Source: Galeruca laticollis (Eukaryota > Arthropoda > Insecta > Coleoptera > Chrysomelidae). Taken from it: a stretch of 64,000 nucleotides of DNA. A model generated the notes under the pieces. The model searched no databases, was not told the DNA's origin, and saw only the letters and a program-made list of their open reading frames with translations. The stretch is taken from assembly GCA_963921935.1 (NCBI GenBank), contig OY998176.1:138458299-138522298 (forward strand), in the 5' to 3' direction. Made by a program: the position numbers and the translations under genes. Position 1 is the stretch's first letter, and each line of letters begins with the position of its first letter. Shown piece by piece: positions 34,273 through 44,475 of this stretch.

Positions 34273-35450
34273 ACAATATTGTAATAATATCCGAAAAATA
34301 AATAATGAATACTATTTGTAAGGAAACGGATGTAAATAATTTGCTGGTGATAGTATGAATCCAAAGTTGTTTGCTTTGGGCGGGTTTCCCTACATAATTT
34401 TGAGAGGGTCAAAACTAATAGATCTCGAAGGACCACTCTAGTTGAACAGCTAGAGACTGTATACGTTTAACTCGAAGAGAATATCAGAGGTCTGGGAAAA
34501 ACCACCTGATTCGAAATAAGGAACAGGTAAGAAAATACACGCTTCCTGTTTTACCTTATATTGAAAAGTGTTGCCAAGCATCGGGAAAGGTACACAACAC
34601 CATACACGTGATGTTAAGTTCCTCAGTCCTACTTGGCAGGAAGTTGAATAAATAAAAACACTAAACTGGACAGTTCCTCGTTCAGAGGTCCAGATAGAGA
34701 ATATATAATGTAAACTTTGTAATCTAAGTGTCTCTTAGATACAAAACAGTTATAAACATTAATTAAATAGAAAATGGCAAATAAGTTTGACTGAGTATGT
34801 GGCAACCCTGCTGATGCCAGGAGAATTAATACGGCTGTTTATCACAAATAATAAATGTTATTAAAATGTGTTGACTTATAACCTTGCACAACACTACCGT
34901 CGCGGTCAAAGTAACAAATAAAACTTATAACTACATATTATTTACAAAAGTATCGATAATCGATGCGACGACACTCACACCGATTTTAAAGAAATTGAGA
35001 GCGACTGCACAGTGAGAGATAAAATTTACTCCTACTCTCAGAAAAATGAAATAAGGTTTCACCGTGTTTCGAGGGTTACAACAGATTGCTTTAAAGCAGG
35101 GGCGTATTACGATTTGAAAGTAACCACTATGTTTAAACGGTTGTTTGAACACTATTCCAAAATTTTTTAGTATTTTCTCATTCTCATTATTAATTTTTTC
35201 CAGGGTTGATTTGCGATATGAAGTTAACCGAAGATCATTTCAAGAAATCAATCGTTAAATAATTAGTATTGTTGAGGTTCTTCCCTATTTGTATTTTGAA
35301 TTCATTTTAATTATAATTTTTTTTTATTTATGCCTCATATTACCTATTTAAAACACGCCTCAGCGTGTTTAAATCGAATTTTCAAACACGCGCGTTTTTT
35401 AAAGTCCCTATGGTAACAACAACAACTCGAGAAACGTAAGTATCAATGAC
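34273..35450. other. No recognisable gene
   Basis: A+T-rich. A 73-codon minus-strand frame (34931-35152) has no identifiable domain. The near-palindromic AAACACGCCTCAGCGTGTTT occurs at about 35351. Confidence 0.45.
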
Positions 35451-35543
35451 AACTTTTTTTATTAGTTTTTAAATTCTATATTTTCATTGTGAACCAATGT
35501 CTTATTTGGTTTTGTCTGCAAAATTTATTTATATATTCATATA
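35451..35543 (+). repeat. Direct repeat, copy 1 (matches the 3' flank of the USP fragment)
   Basis: About 93 bp containing TTTCATTGTGAACCAATGTC and CTTATTTGGTTTTGTCTGC. It is nearly identical to 40899-40990, in the same orientation. It has no USP coding sequence next to it. Confidence 0.75.
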
Positions 35544-35764
35544 TACATTGTATCCTTTTGAATATAAATGAAGAATCTTTTTGATTATTGATCTGACAGC
35601 AGTACCTCATAACGTCAAATAAAAATAAATACTATTTATGATGGCCTTTCACGAAACTTGGCTGGGCATCGAGGACGGACTTCCATTTTTTTGTAGTAAT
35701 AATATAATAATAATATTTTATGATTTCAAAGTGCACCAATAAAAAATAAACGGTTTTAAAGATT

Positions 35765-36535
35765 AAAATTAACTTTTCCGCATCTGTGGCAATGAACAAT
35801 ACTCTATCATAAAATTGTCACTTGTAATACACTTCGGGGGATGTATCGTCCTAACAAACCGAAATTCCTCCAAAAATAACCAAAGTTGTAGTATATCTGG
35901 ATTTATAGGACCCGCTATACTCGCTCTCGTCAGCTGAAAATCAACAGGGTATATCTGTGAGACACCTTGAGCAATATTCAATCATAAAATTGGTCACTTG
36001 TATACACTCTGGAGGCTGTATCGTGCTAAAAAACTGAAAACTCTCCAAAAATTTGGTACTCCAAGTACCATAGCACCCGTCGTACTGGCTTTGGTGAGCT
36101 GAACATTGATAGGGTTCATCTCTGAGACGCTCTAAATAATATCCAATCATAAAATTGATCCCTTGTATATACTCCGGTGGCTGTATCGTGTTAATAAACT
36201 GAAATTTCTCTTAAAATGACAAAAATGTCGTACATAAAGTACTATAGCACCTGTTCTACTGGGTCTGTTGAGCTGAAAATCAATAAGTTTCATATGTGAG
36301 ATGTTCTGAATAATATTCAATCATTAAATTGGTAGCTTCTTGAGCTCCGGAGGCTGTATCGTGCTAACAAACGGATATTTTTCAAAAAATGACAAATATT
36401 CCGTACTTCAAGTACCATAGCACCCGTTGTACTGGCTCTGGTGAGCTGAAAATCAATAGGGTTCATCTCTGACCTGTCCTTCACAATATTCAATCATAAA
36501 ATTGACGACTTGTTGCACTCCGGAGGCTGTGCTAA
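35765..36535. repeat. Tandem array, about 4.4 units of 165-175 bp
   Basis: ATCATAAAATTG-type boxes recur at 35806, 35981, 36146, 36320 and 36493, giving spacings of 175, 165, 174 and 173 bp. Each unit also holds GGAGGCTGTATCGTGCTAA-like and TGAGCTGAAAATCAATAGGG-like boxes. Stops interrupt all frames in most units, so it is probably a short satellite-like array. Confidence 0.85.
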
Positions 36536-37349
36536 CAAGACATGTAACGAAAAGTGGCCGACGACAACAACGACGACGACGGCGACATACACATAGCATT
36601 TTTTTTCTAAAAAACATTTTTTCGTGTTGTTGTTGATGGAAATCGTGAAAATCACTCAAAAAATTTTTTCAAAATTCCAACTTTCTTTGGGGTAAACCAA
36701 TACTTTTTCGCATATTAGATAGGTTGGCGGAAAAATAAAAATAGCGTAAAGTATTCGTGGATAACTGCGCTGCGCCGTTGTTCTCGAAAAGACGCGCTCT
36801 TTGAAAGACCTCTTTATCCACTTATACTTTAATATACTAATATGACTTCACCAGGCTGCATTCAAACTTTTAGAAAATTCTGTGTAATTGGGTTGGCTCA
36901 TTACTTCAACTATACAATTCGGTCCACTATGGACCAATTATCTTTTTTTTCTCAAGTGAATATTTATTTGTTAAATGGAAATGTGCACGCCACTGCCTAT
37001 TAGAGGAGCATAAATTGAATGGTTCAGTCGTTATCCCCATGAAACGGTGATATGGGTATCTTGAATGTGTATTGGAGCAATAAATATAACCGTTTAAATA
37101 GCACTTAAGACGCTGCTGGTGCTGTCAAAGTAATTGTTTGATATCCAACCCAAAGACCGGAATGACATTATATTATGTTAAGTACACTTTTTTTTAACAT
37201 GAACCATCGCAAGCGAGTATAAAATATGCCTACCAAAGTCGTAATCAAACGTACACAACATGAAAGGTTATTGTTATTCTTTTAATATTTGAAAATTCGT
37301 GTCAACAAATATTTACGAATAACTTTTAGTATTGTTGAGACTCATATAT
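36536..37349. other. No recognisable gene; local ACG triplet run
   Basis: ACAACAACGACGACGACGGC lies at about 36567, followed by A+T-rich sequence. A G+C-richer patch at 36760-36800 is unexplained. Confidence 0.4.
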
Positions 37350-37903
37350 AGTGTGGAAACCACTTATGGAATAAAATTCTTTGTCATTATTTTAGAAAAT
37401 TATAAAAAATGCCGAGACACGTCAACTTTTGAATTGAGTTGTGCGTTATGTAAACATAAATTTAAATGTAAGTATGCCAAAGAGGGTATTGTTCTTTTTC
37501 AATGAAACACCCTGTATATTTGCATATTTTTGAAATCCTCTTAATGAACCGATTCCAACAAATTAAATAATGTATGGTCAATTATGAATTATATAGGGTG
37601 CAATTTTTATTTTTACAGTTATTAAACACATAAATACATTAAAATAAATGCTCAAAATGTTCTCCACCTAGTTGTTGGCAATAGCACAGTCTCCTATAGA
37701 ACTCCTCCCCAACTTTGTTTAAAGTTTGAGGTGGAATATTCCGTATTTCTGTAGTTATCCTGTCTTTGAGGTCTACAATGCTAGTTGGTTGTAAAGAAAT
37801 TAACTGTCTCGACCTTTACCTCGTGGAATCTGCTCATATTAGTGTTTTAAATGAAACTCACGGTTTCTAGTTAATTCCACAATATAATAAAAGTTATTGA
37901 GAA

Positions 37904-37959
37904 TTCTAAAAAATTGACAATTGTTTCGATAAATCAATATCATCGTCAGAATAACAGAA
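37904..37959 (-). ncRNA. Hammerhead ribozyme motif, left arm
   Basis: On the minus strand: CTGACGA, stem II (GATA/TATC), GAAAC, a very short stem III with AATT, and GTC, flanked by short stem I strands (ATT/AAT and TTCT/AGAA). All conserved core positions of a type I hammerhead are present. Activity is not shown. Confidence 0.65.
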
Positions 37960-38295
37960 GTTACATTTCATTTGATGGCTACCTGATGTTTAGTAACTAT
38001 TTTTGGCTAGACCAAGAAGTGACCTAACTTGTGATTGACTTAATATATGTTTATAGAAAAAAGAAGAAGATGTGATATTCCAAATATTGAAACTTAGATA
38101 TTACTGATCTTAATTGGAAAAATGATATTCAGGATATCACCATAGGGCTAATAATATCTAAGCTTCAATATTTGTAATATCACATCTTCTTCTTTTTTCC
38201 ATAAACATATATTAAGTCAATCACAAGTTAGGTCACTTCTTGGTCTAGCCAAAAATAACTACTAAACATCAGGTAGGCATTAAATGAAATGTAAC

Positions 38296-38351
38296 TTCTG
38301 TCATTCTGACGATGATATTGATTTATCGAAACAATTGTCAATTTTTTAGAA
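38296..38351 (+). ncRNA. Hammerhead ribozyme motif, right arm
   Basis: CTGACGA at 38306, stem II GATA/TATC, GAAAC at 38328, then AATT and the cleavage triplet GTC at 38337. Stem I is split by an internal loop (ATT/AAT inner, TTCT/AGAA outer). Hammerheads of this compact form are known from PLE terminal repeats. Confidence 0.65.
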
Positions 38352-40347
38352 TTTTCTATAACTTTTATTATATTGTGGAATTAACTAGAAACCGTGAGTT
38401 TTATTTAAAACACTAGTTGGTTGTGTTGCATATACTTTGTTCTTGAGATAACCCCACAGGAAAAAATCTAACGGCGTAAGGTCTGGCGATCTAAGTGGCC
38501 ACTCAATAGTACCTCTTCGTCCAATCCATTTATTGGGGAAGATTTCATCTAAATAAGTTCTTACCATTAAAGCATAATGGGGTGTTGCCCCGTCTTGCTA
38601 GAACCAAACATTTTCATTCGGTAAGCTAGGATCTATTGCGTTGGGATATAAGTTTGCCAACGCAGGAATAACTTCATTTCTGAGCTTATTTAAATCTTTT
38701 TCAGCTGTCAAATTTTCATCTATAAATACAGGACCAATAATATGGTCGCCTATGATAATGGCCCAAACGTTCACCGTTTGAGGGTACTGAGTATGTGTCT
38801 CACGCATCCAATTAGGATGTTCTGCTGACCAATATCTACAGTTCTGTCGGTTTACCTCTCCATTCAATGTGAATGTTGATTCGTCAGAAAAAAGAATGGT
38901 ACCAAGAGCTATCTCATTTCTGTTCAGCTTATTCATCAATCTTTGACAGAAATCCATTCTACGATTTGGATCGTCTTCTGTGAACTCCTGGACAAAAGTT
39001 GATTTGTAGGGATGAAGTTTTTCTTTATGAATACATCTTAGAACAGTTGTATGACTAACATTATTTTCACGGGCAATTTGACGTGTACTAGAAGTTGGAT
39101 TCTCTTGGACACAAAATATCCACTTTCACATCATCTTCAATGAAGTGTGGTTTTCTTTTCAATGGTTTGACATGTCCAAGTTCTCTGAATTGTGCATGAA
39201 TTTTAGACACAGTACTTTGTGAAATATTAGGCAATTCGGGATACCTGTGATTGAATAATTGTGCCACTTCAACTTGACTTCTGCAGTTATCCCCATACCC
39301 GATCATCATTATAATCTCAATTCTGTGGGTCTCAGTTAGATATTTCATTGTTATGTCGACAAGGAAAAAGTGTTTGACAAAGATTTTACTTTTTTTTTAA
39401 GTATAAACTCTCAACACATCAACAACTGACAGAATAGAAAAGAATCCCCATTATTTACCGATTAAAAACAATCCACATGATTTACCGTTTTTGTTTAATT
39501 ATTGGCGTTTTTTAGGCAATTTTTAGGTATTTTATGATAAAACTCATGGGCGTAGCAGGTTTTGTTTAATAACAAATACGTCTAATAATTAGTTAGTTTA
39601 GATTTCTAATAAATCCATATTTAGCTAATTTAAAAAAGTATCAATATTTCAAGTGTAATAAATTATTAATTTTAAAATTTCACCCTGTATATTTCATAAT
39701 TGACCATACATTATTTAGTTTGTTGGAATCAGTTCATTAAGAGGATTTCAAAAATATACAATTCATTAAAAAAACAACAACACCGACTATGGCATACTTG
39801 CGTGAATCATTTAAATTTATGTTTACATAACGCATAACTCAACTCAAAAGTTGACATGTCTCGGCATTTTTTATAATTTTCTAAAATAATGACATAAAGA
39901 CTTTTATTCCATAAGTGGTTTCCACACTGTATATTTGCGGAATATCTGATTTTTACAGATGTTGCATATTATAGAAGATATAAAGAAATTCAATAGATGG
40001 GAATAGACATTTATTATGTTGTTGGATTTTCCGACACGCTTATAAATGCAGATCTGAGCCAATCTTTTTTGACCCTCTCTGATTTGTATGCCATCCATTT
40101 CAGGCCATCTTTGTATATACAGAACGTATTGAATAGAACTTCAAATATCATTTCAAACAGCTTTTTGTAGCTTTTTTGAGATGGTATAAATCAGCACCAT
40201 TCGAAACCACATTAGGAGAAAAACTTGAGCCCACTATTGCTCGCGTTGGCAATAGATGAAGCAATCAAAGATGCAAAGAAAAAAGGTAAACTGTACGAAA
40301 TATGATACTGATAAATGGGAAAAGTACTAATGTAAGAACACTGATAA

Positions 40348-40455
40348 GTGCATGACATGGTGATGATAGGCAAAAATAACAAAAATTTTGAAGAAAATCT
40401 GGAGATAATTAAGAAGGCGATAAAAACGATAAATATGAGGATAAACCAAGACCAT
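40348..40455 (+). pseudogene. Reverse transcriptase fragment around the catalytic box
   Basis: One frame reads HDMVMIGKNNKNFEENLEII and continues KKAIKTINMRINQDH. This fits the region after the RT catalytic motif ('YADD.V.I......FE..L..I...A...NM.IN..KT'), with YADD degraded to VHDM. No other RT box is visible around it. The remaining sequence from 39930 to 40680 is unassigned. Confidence 0.5.
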
Positions 40456-40680
40456 AATAATGACGAAACGACAAGGGTGTTACAATACGTACAGAAAAAG
40501 ACCCACACATGTATGAGGATATGATTGAGGGAGATTCAGTAAATAATACGGTTTTTCACTTGTAAAGGGAAAAATCGGTTCAGAATAATTTTTTTGCGGA
40601 AATCTTAGTCTGGAGGTATACTTGACGTATTGTATCAGGATTTTGAGATCATTGGGGTTGTGTGAACCAAAATAGCGTTT

Positions 40681-40899
40681 ATGCTGTTATTGAAGTTATT
40701 ATATACGTTATACGCTATATCAAATCACAGTGGAACCACTTACAATGGTCACTACACAGCATATTGCCGACATCTCTACATGGGACAGTGGCACGAATAT
40801 AAGGATTCAAGAGTGCTATTAATATCGTGGAAATCTTTAGTAAGTGGAGAAGCATATGTTCTCTTCTATGAACAAGATGACACAAAGTCCCACATTTAA
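40681..40899 (+). pseudogene. Ubiquitin carboxyl-terminal hydrolase (USP) C-terminal fragment
   Basis: The frame reads LYAISNHSGTTYNGHYTAYC, then GQWHEYKDSRV and GEAYVLFYEQ, with stop TAA at 40897-40899. This is the last part of a USP catalytic domain of the USP2/USP8/USP21 kind: the catalytic His box (GHYTAYC), the Asp that supports it (KDSRV) and the closing 'AY.LFYE'. A full domain has about 300 residues. Only about 60 are here, with no clear splice acceptor before them, so this is a truncated copy or an isolated last exon. Confidence 0.7.
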
Positions 40900-40990
40900 A
40901 TTTTTTTTATTAGTTTCTAAATTGTATATTTTCATTGTGAACCAATGTCTTATTTGGTTTTTTCTGCAAAATTCATTTATATATATGTTT
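40899..40990 (+). repeat. Direct repeat, copy 2 (USP 3' flank)
   Basis: Begins right at the USP stop and matches 35451-35543. It is probably USP 3' UTR. The two copies lie 5.4 kb apart and bracket the tandem array and the nested mariner. Confidence 0.75.
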
Positions 40991-40999
40991 AAACATAAT

Positions 41000-42120
41000 T
41001 TTTTAGTATACACTTATAAGTAAAAGCAAAATATTATTCATGCATTTTTCAGAATGTACTTAAATTTATAGCTGAATATAATAAAATTGTACTAATGCTA
41101 TAACTCAATTCTTAAAGTAAACACTTATTTTTGATTCACACTGCCGGCTACGAGTAAATTTCTTCTGAGACTCTTTAGGATTGATATAGAATCCAACTAT
41201 TTTGGTACATGTAACTTCTCATATACTTATGTGTTTTTCTCACTGCTCTGCCCAAGTTTGAAATCAGGCAGATAAGCAGATGGAATGTCTGTGGAGATAT
41301 ATCTGGAGACAAAGTAGAAAGTAAAATATTGCAAAAACTAAGCACAGTAAGATCAGTCCAAATTATAAAAAAAATACATGGAGACTATTATCTTCAGTAA
41401 TACTCCTATTCTTCTGTTTATTTACCATTGAAATTTCGGTAACCAAGTTATCCTATTCATAGACCGAAAGTAAACTGTATATAATATAAGTGTAAGTGAA
41501 AGTGTGTAAAGGTAGTACAATTGAAGTAAGAATCAAATAGTTGATATTTCAAGTTACATTTCATCATATTTCTTGAAGTTGTATTGTATTGTATTTTAAA
41601 ACATACGATATTAAAAATTTCATCGTTTGTCTGATTGCGATCCTGACACATCATGAAAGAGCTGAATATAAACAAACAACAAAAAATAGATACCTCACTG
41701 GTGAAATGAAAAAAGTAACCTTATTACAGGCCCCTACTACGTTAAAATATATCAACAAAATCACATGCAGCTCTACCTGTCGGTATTATTCAGATTTATG
41801 TACAAGTCGGATATTCTAAATAAGGGTTTGTCAGCTTTTTATCAGTTGAATACGTTGATCAATGACGGTGAAGTTATTATTTTGTCACGTGTATGAGAGT
41901 ATATTGCGCGAAAATGTTAAAATATGGTTTTTATAACTCGCGTATAAAAGTGACTTCATTATAACATTGTTTACAGTGTCACAATGAAATCTATTTGAAC
42001 ACTATTGTAATCATTTTTAGTGTCATACAGTTGGTTATTGTAAGTATTTTTATTTGACATTTGACTTTAATTTTAACTTAAAACAAATTATAAAATGGTC
42101 TAGGTCTAATTTTGTATCTA
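41000..42120. other. No recognisable gene
   Basis: A+T-rich. The open frames here are short and lack domains. The copia 3' LTR should lie near 41900-42120 but no second copy is available for comparison. Confidence 0.4.
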
Positions 42121-42129
42121 GGATTGGTA

Positions 42130-44010
42130 ATATTTGTCTTATTAACGCTTTTATCATTAAGCCAGCCAATTGTACCTTAGACGAAATCAGATTTATGTCT
42201 AAGTCTCATTGGATTACTTTTTCTCTGACGTTAAATTATTTCGTCATTATTTGCTTAGTTCTCTTACAAAACTCTGGATTTTGAATTAGTTTCACAGCTG
42301 CAGAATTGTCTACATGTTGAATAGGAATATAGTTTAGCTGAGTCTTGTTAACTAAATTACTCCCTTCGCTTCTTCACTAGACGCCACTATTTCAGCTTCT
42401 GTAGTAGATGTAACTACCATAGATTGTCTTTTCCTTTACCACGATATAGCTCCGCCTGCATAAATTACCACAACATCAGTAGTGGACCTTCCTGTCTTGA
42501 AATATCCTTCAAAATCTGAATCGCTATAGTAGTATACCTATAGCTATAGAGTAGATTATACCAAGCTCTAGAGTACCTGCTATATATCAAAAAACCATCT
42601 GAACTCGGGGAACGTCTTCAATAGTAGTATTATCTAATTTTCTTGATAAAAATCCTGGCCTAGTTCCTTGCATCAAATACATGAGAGCTCCTACTGCCTG
42701 TCTGTAAGGAAAATTGTGCTTTTCTGCTGCTTCTTTTCCTGATTCAGAAGATTCTGTAACATCCAAAATTGGAGCAGTTAGTGGTTTACAATCTGAAAAG
42801 CTATAATGTTCTAAACTATTTAAAGCATGAGCTCTTTGATTTATCTGAATTGAACCATCACATTTTCTATTAATTTGTATCCCTAAAAAATGTTGCAATG
42901 TTTTACTTGTAGTTTCAAATTCTTTCTGTAGTTCCACTAGAAATTCATCCAAATCGCCTTGGTGACTAGCTGCTGTCAAGCCATCGTATACATAAAGGAC
43001 CAATATCAATTTAGCTCCATTTCTATCTCGTATTTAGAGACAAGGAATAGCACTGCTAACAATAAACCCTAAATTTATTTAACAACCTTCAAAAGCTTTA
43101 TTTCATAAAGACTCTTCTTTAGATTGCCTACTTTATTACTACCCTTTTTATAAACTAGTTGATGCAAGATGTAAATATTTTTTTCAAGCTCTCCATACAA
43201 AAATGCTGTGGAGACATCAAACTATGCTAGATGTAAGTTCTCACTCGCAGCAATACTAACTGGATCTTACTGTACTGAGCCTTGCCACTGGACTAAATTT
43301 TAGATTATTGTTGACTTCATATTGCTGGTTAGAACCTTTAATGACTAATCTGGCCTTGTATTTTTCTATACAACCCTCTTGATTAGTTTTTACTCGAAGA
43401 AGCCATTTACAGGGTGAACCTATGGCTCCTTTAGGTGAAGTCATAAGTACCCATGTTTAGTTTTCCTTTAGGGATGTATATTCACTCTGCATTGCATCTT
43501 GCCACTGCTTTTTCTGTTGGTTAGTAACTGCTTTCTCATAAGTTTCAGGTGTGTCGTATGCGGTGACTGAATCTTCTATAATTTTAACAGAACCTCCAGG
43601 TCTTTTTAATTTTTATCTGTCTCTTAAATTATAAGAGAATGAAGCCTTACTCTTCTTCTTTAATATTCTCATACTCTTTTTCATAAAAGTTTTCCGCCTG
43701 AGCTATTTCATGAAAGTCTGCATTATCTTCAAATCTATCATTAAACTCTTCTTCATTGTCACTTTCTTTTTCAATGTCTTTTAATGGTAAATCGATCCAC
43801 TTTTCTGAATCTGGATGTTCCAAGTGTAGGACAAGGGCGTTCTAATTTATCTTCACACTGAACATTTCTAGATACAACTATTTCATGGCTATCTTTTATC
43901 CAAATTTTATATCTCTCGCCACCATCATAACCAAACAAGGTATCCCTTTGTAGCTTTCTTGTCCATTTCTCTGCGTTTCTGTTCTGGAATGTGGACGAAA
44001 TAAGTGGAGC
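42130..44010 (-). pseudogene. copia reverse transcriptase and RNase H, end of integrase
   Basis: From right to left: YFVHIPEQKRREMDKKATKG (end of the integrase region, about 43990), KQWQDAMQSEYTSLKEN, GSPCKWLLRVKTNQEG and KYKARLVIKG (RT entry), LVLYVYDGLTAA (catalytic YVDD changed to YVYD), LQHFLGIQI, YRQAVGALMYLMQGTRP, then RNase H with GRSTTDVVVIYAGGAISW, STTEAEIVASSEEAKG and HVDNSAAVKLIQNP. Many stops and shifts; the changed catalytic box alone would inactivate it. Confidence 0.8.
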
Positions 44011-44360
44011 GTATGTTTCTTAAAGTCTATTTCTCAATGTCTGACAGCACAGTAGCCTCATTGAATATTCAAATAGAAAATTTCGTCTTACAGAGTGATC
44101 CTAAGAATTTTACAAGTGAACACTAAAATTCTAATGCAAAACAAGTAGGTGTCTGTATTGGTTATCTGTACATCCCTGTTTCAGCACAAAATACAATATG
44201 GTAATAAAACTGAACAATGCCAGCAGAAGGATAAACAGTGCGGCAATGGCGGAGATTACGATATTAGGTCATCTTGCTTATTAAACTAGATTCGGTCAAC
44301 ATTACGTTTGAAATACAATTCATTCGTTTAGGCCTATCAACAAGTAACATATTCATTTTT

Positions 44361-44468
<108 letters not shown>

Positions 44469-44475
44469 CATAAAC

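Larger units (their letters stand above)
37793..38412. mobile_element. Tail-to-tail PLE 3' ends forming a palindrome
   Basis: CTAGTTGGTTGT is duplicated at 37781-37792 and 38413-38424. Between lie inverted arms of about 262 bp (37840-38102 and 38150-38412) around a 47-bp spacer. The right arm and spacer match the PLE 3' tail at 24758-24905 plus 34160-34272. The left arm is the same tail inverted, with 47 extra bases at its outer edge. Variable target duplications and inverted partial copies are known for Penelope elements. Confidence 0.8.
37639..39348 (-). pseudogene. Tc1/mariner transposase, broken by stops and a PLE insertion
   Basis: ATG at 39348 opens MKYLTETHRIEIIMMIGYGD and a DUF4817-like HTH (SQVEVAQLFNHRYPELPNIS). 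A frameshift lies near 39110. The catalytic core has ILFSDESTFTLNG (first Asp), QDGATPHYALM (second Asp, just after an in-frame stop at about 38596) and WPLRSPDLTPLDFFLWGYLK (third Asp, 36 residues on). The frame is cut at 38424 and resumes at 37792 with VDLKDRITTEI, ending GGEHFEHLF and TAA at 37639. All three catalytic positions are Asp. Confidence 0.85.
37594..39687 (-). mobile_element. Tc1/mariner element, itself interrupted
   Basis: The terminal repeats are CAGGGTGAAATTTT on the right (minus strand from 39687) and a shortened GGGTGCAATTTT on the left, each next to TA. They enclose a single transposase gene on the minus strand. A 620-bp palindromic PLE tail sits inside the gene. Confidence 0.75.
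37350..39929. mobile_element. Long-inverted-repeat element with a mariner inserted in its centre
   Basis: The outer arms, 37350-37592 and 39689-39929, are inverted copies of about 240 bp. Both start AGTGTGGAAACCACTTATGG from the outside and both contain TGTCAACTTTTGA-like and CATTATTTTAGAAAATTATA sequence. The outer ends look like mariner termini flanked by TA. The loop is occupied by a mariner (37594-39687). Confidence 0.75.

Noticed and set aside
35765..36535. Tandem array as a CRISPR
   Set aside because: Units of 165-175 bp are contiguous, without short repeats and unique spacers, and the genome is eukaryotic.
40212..40508. Minus-strand hydrophobic frame of 98 codons
   Set aside because: Antisense to an RT fragment with recognisable motifs; the membrane-like look comes from A+T-rich antisense.
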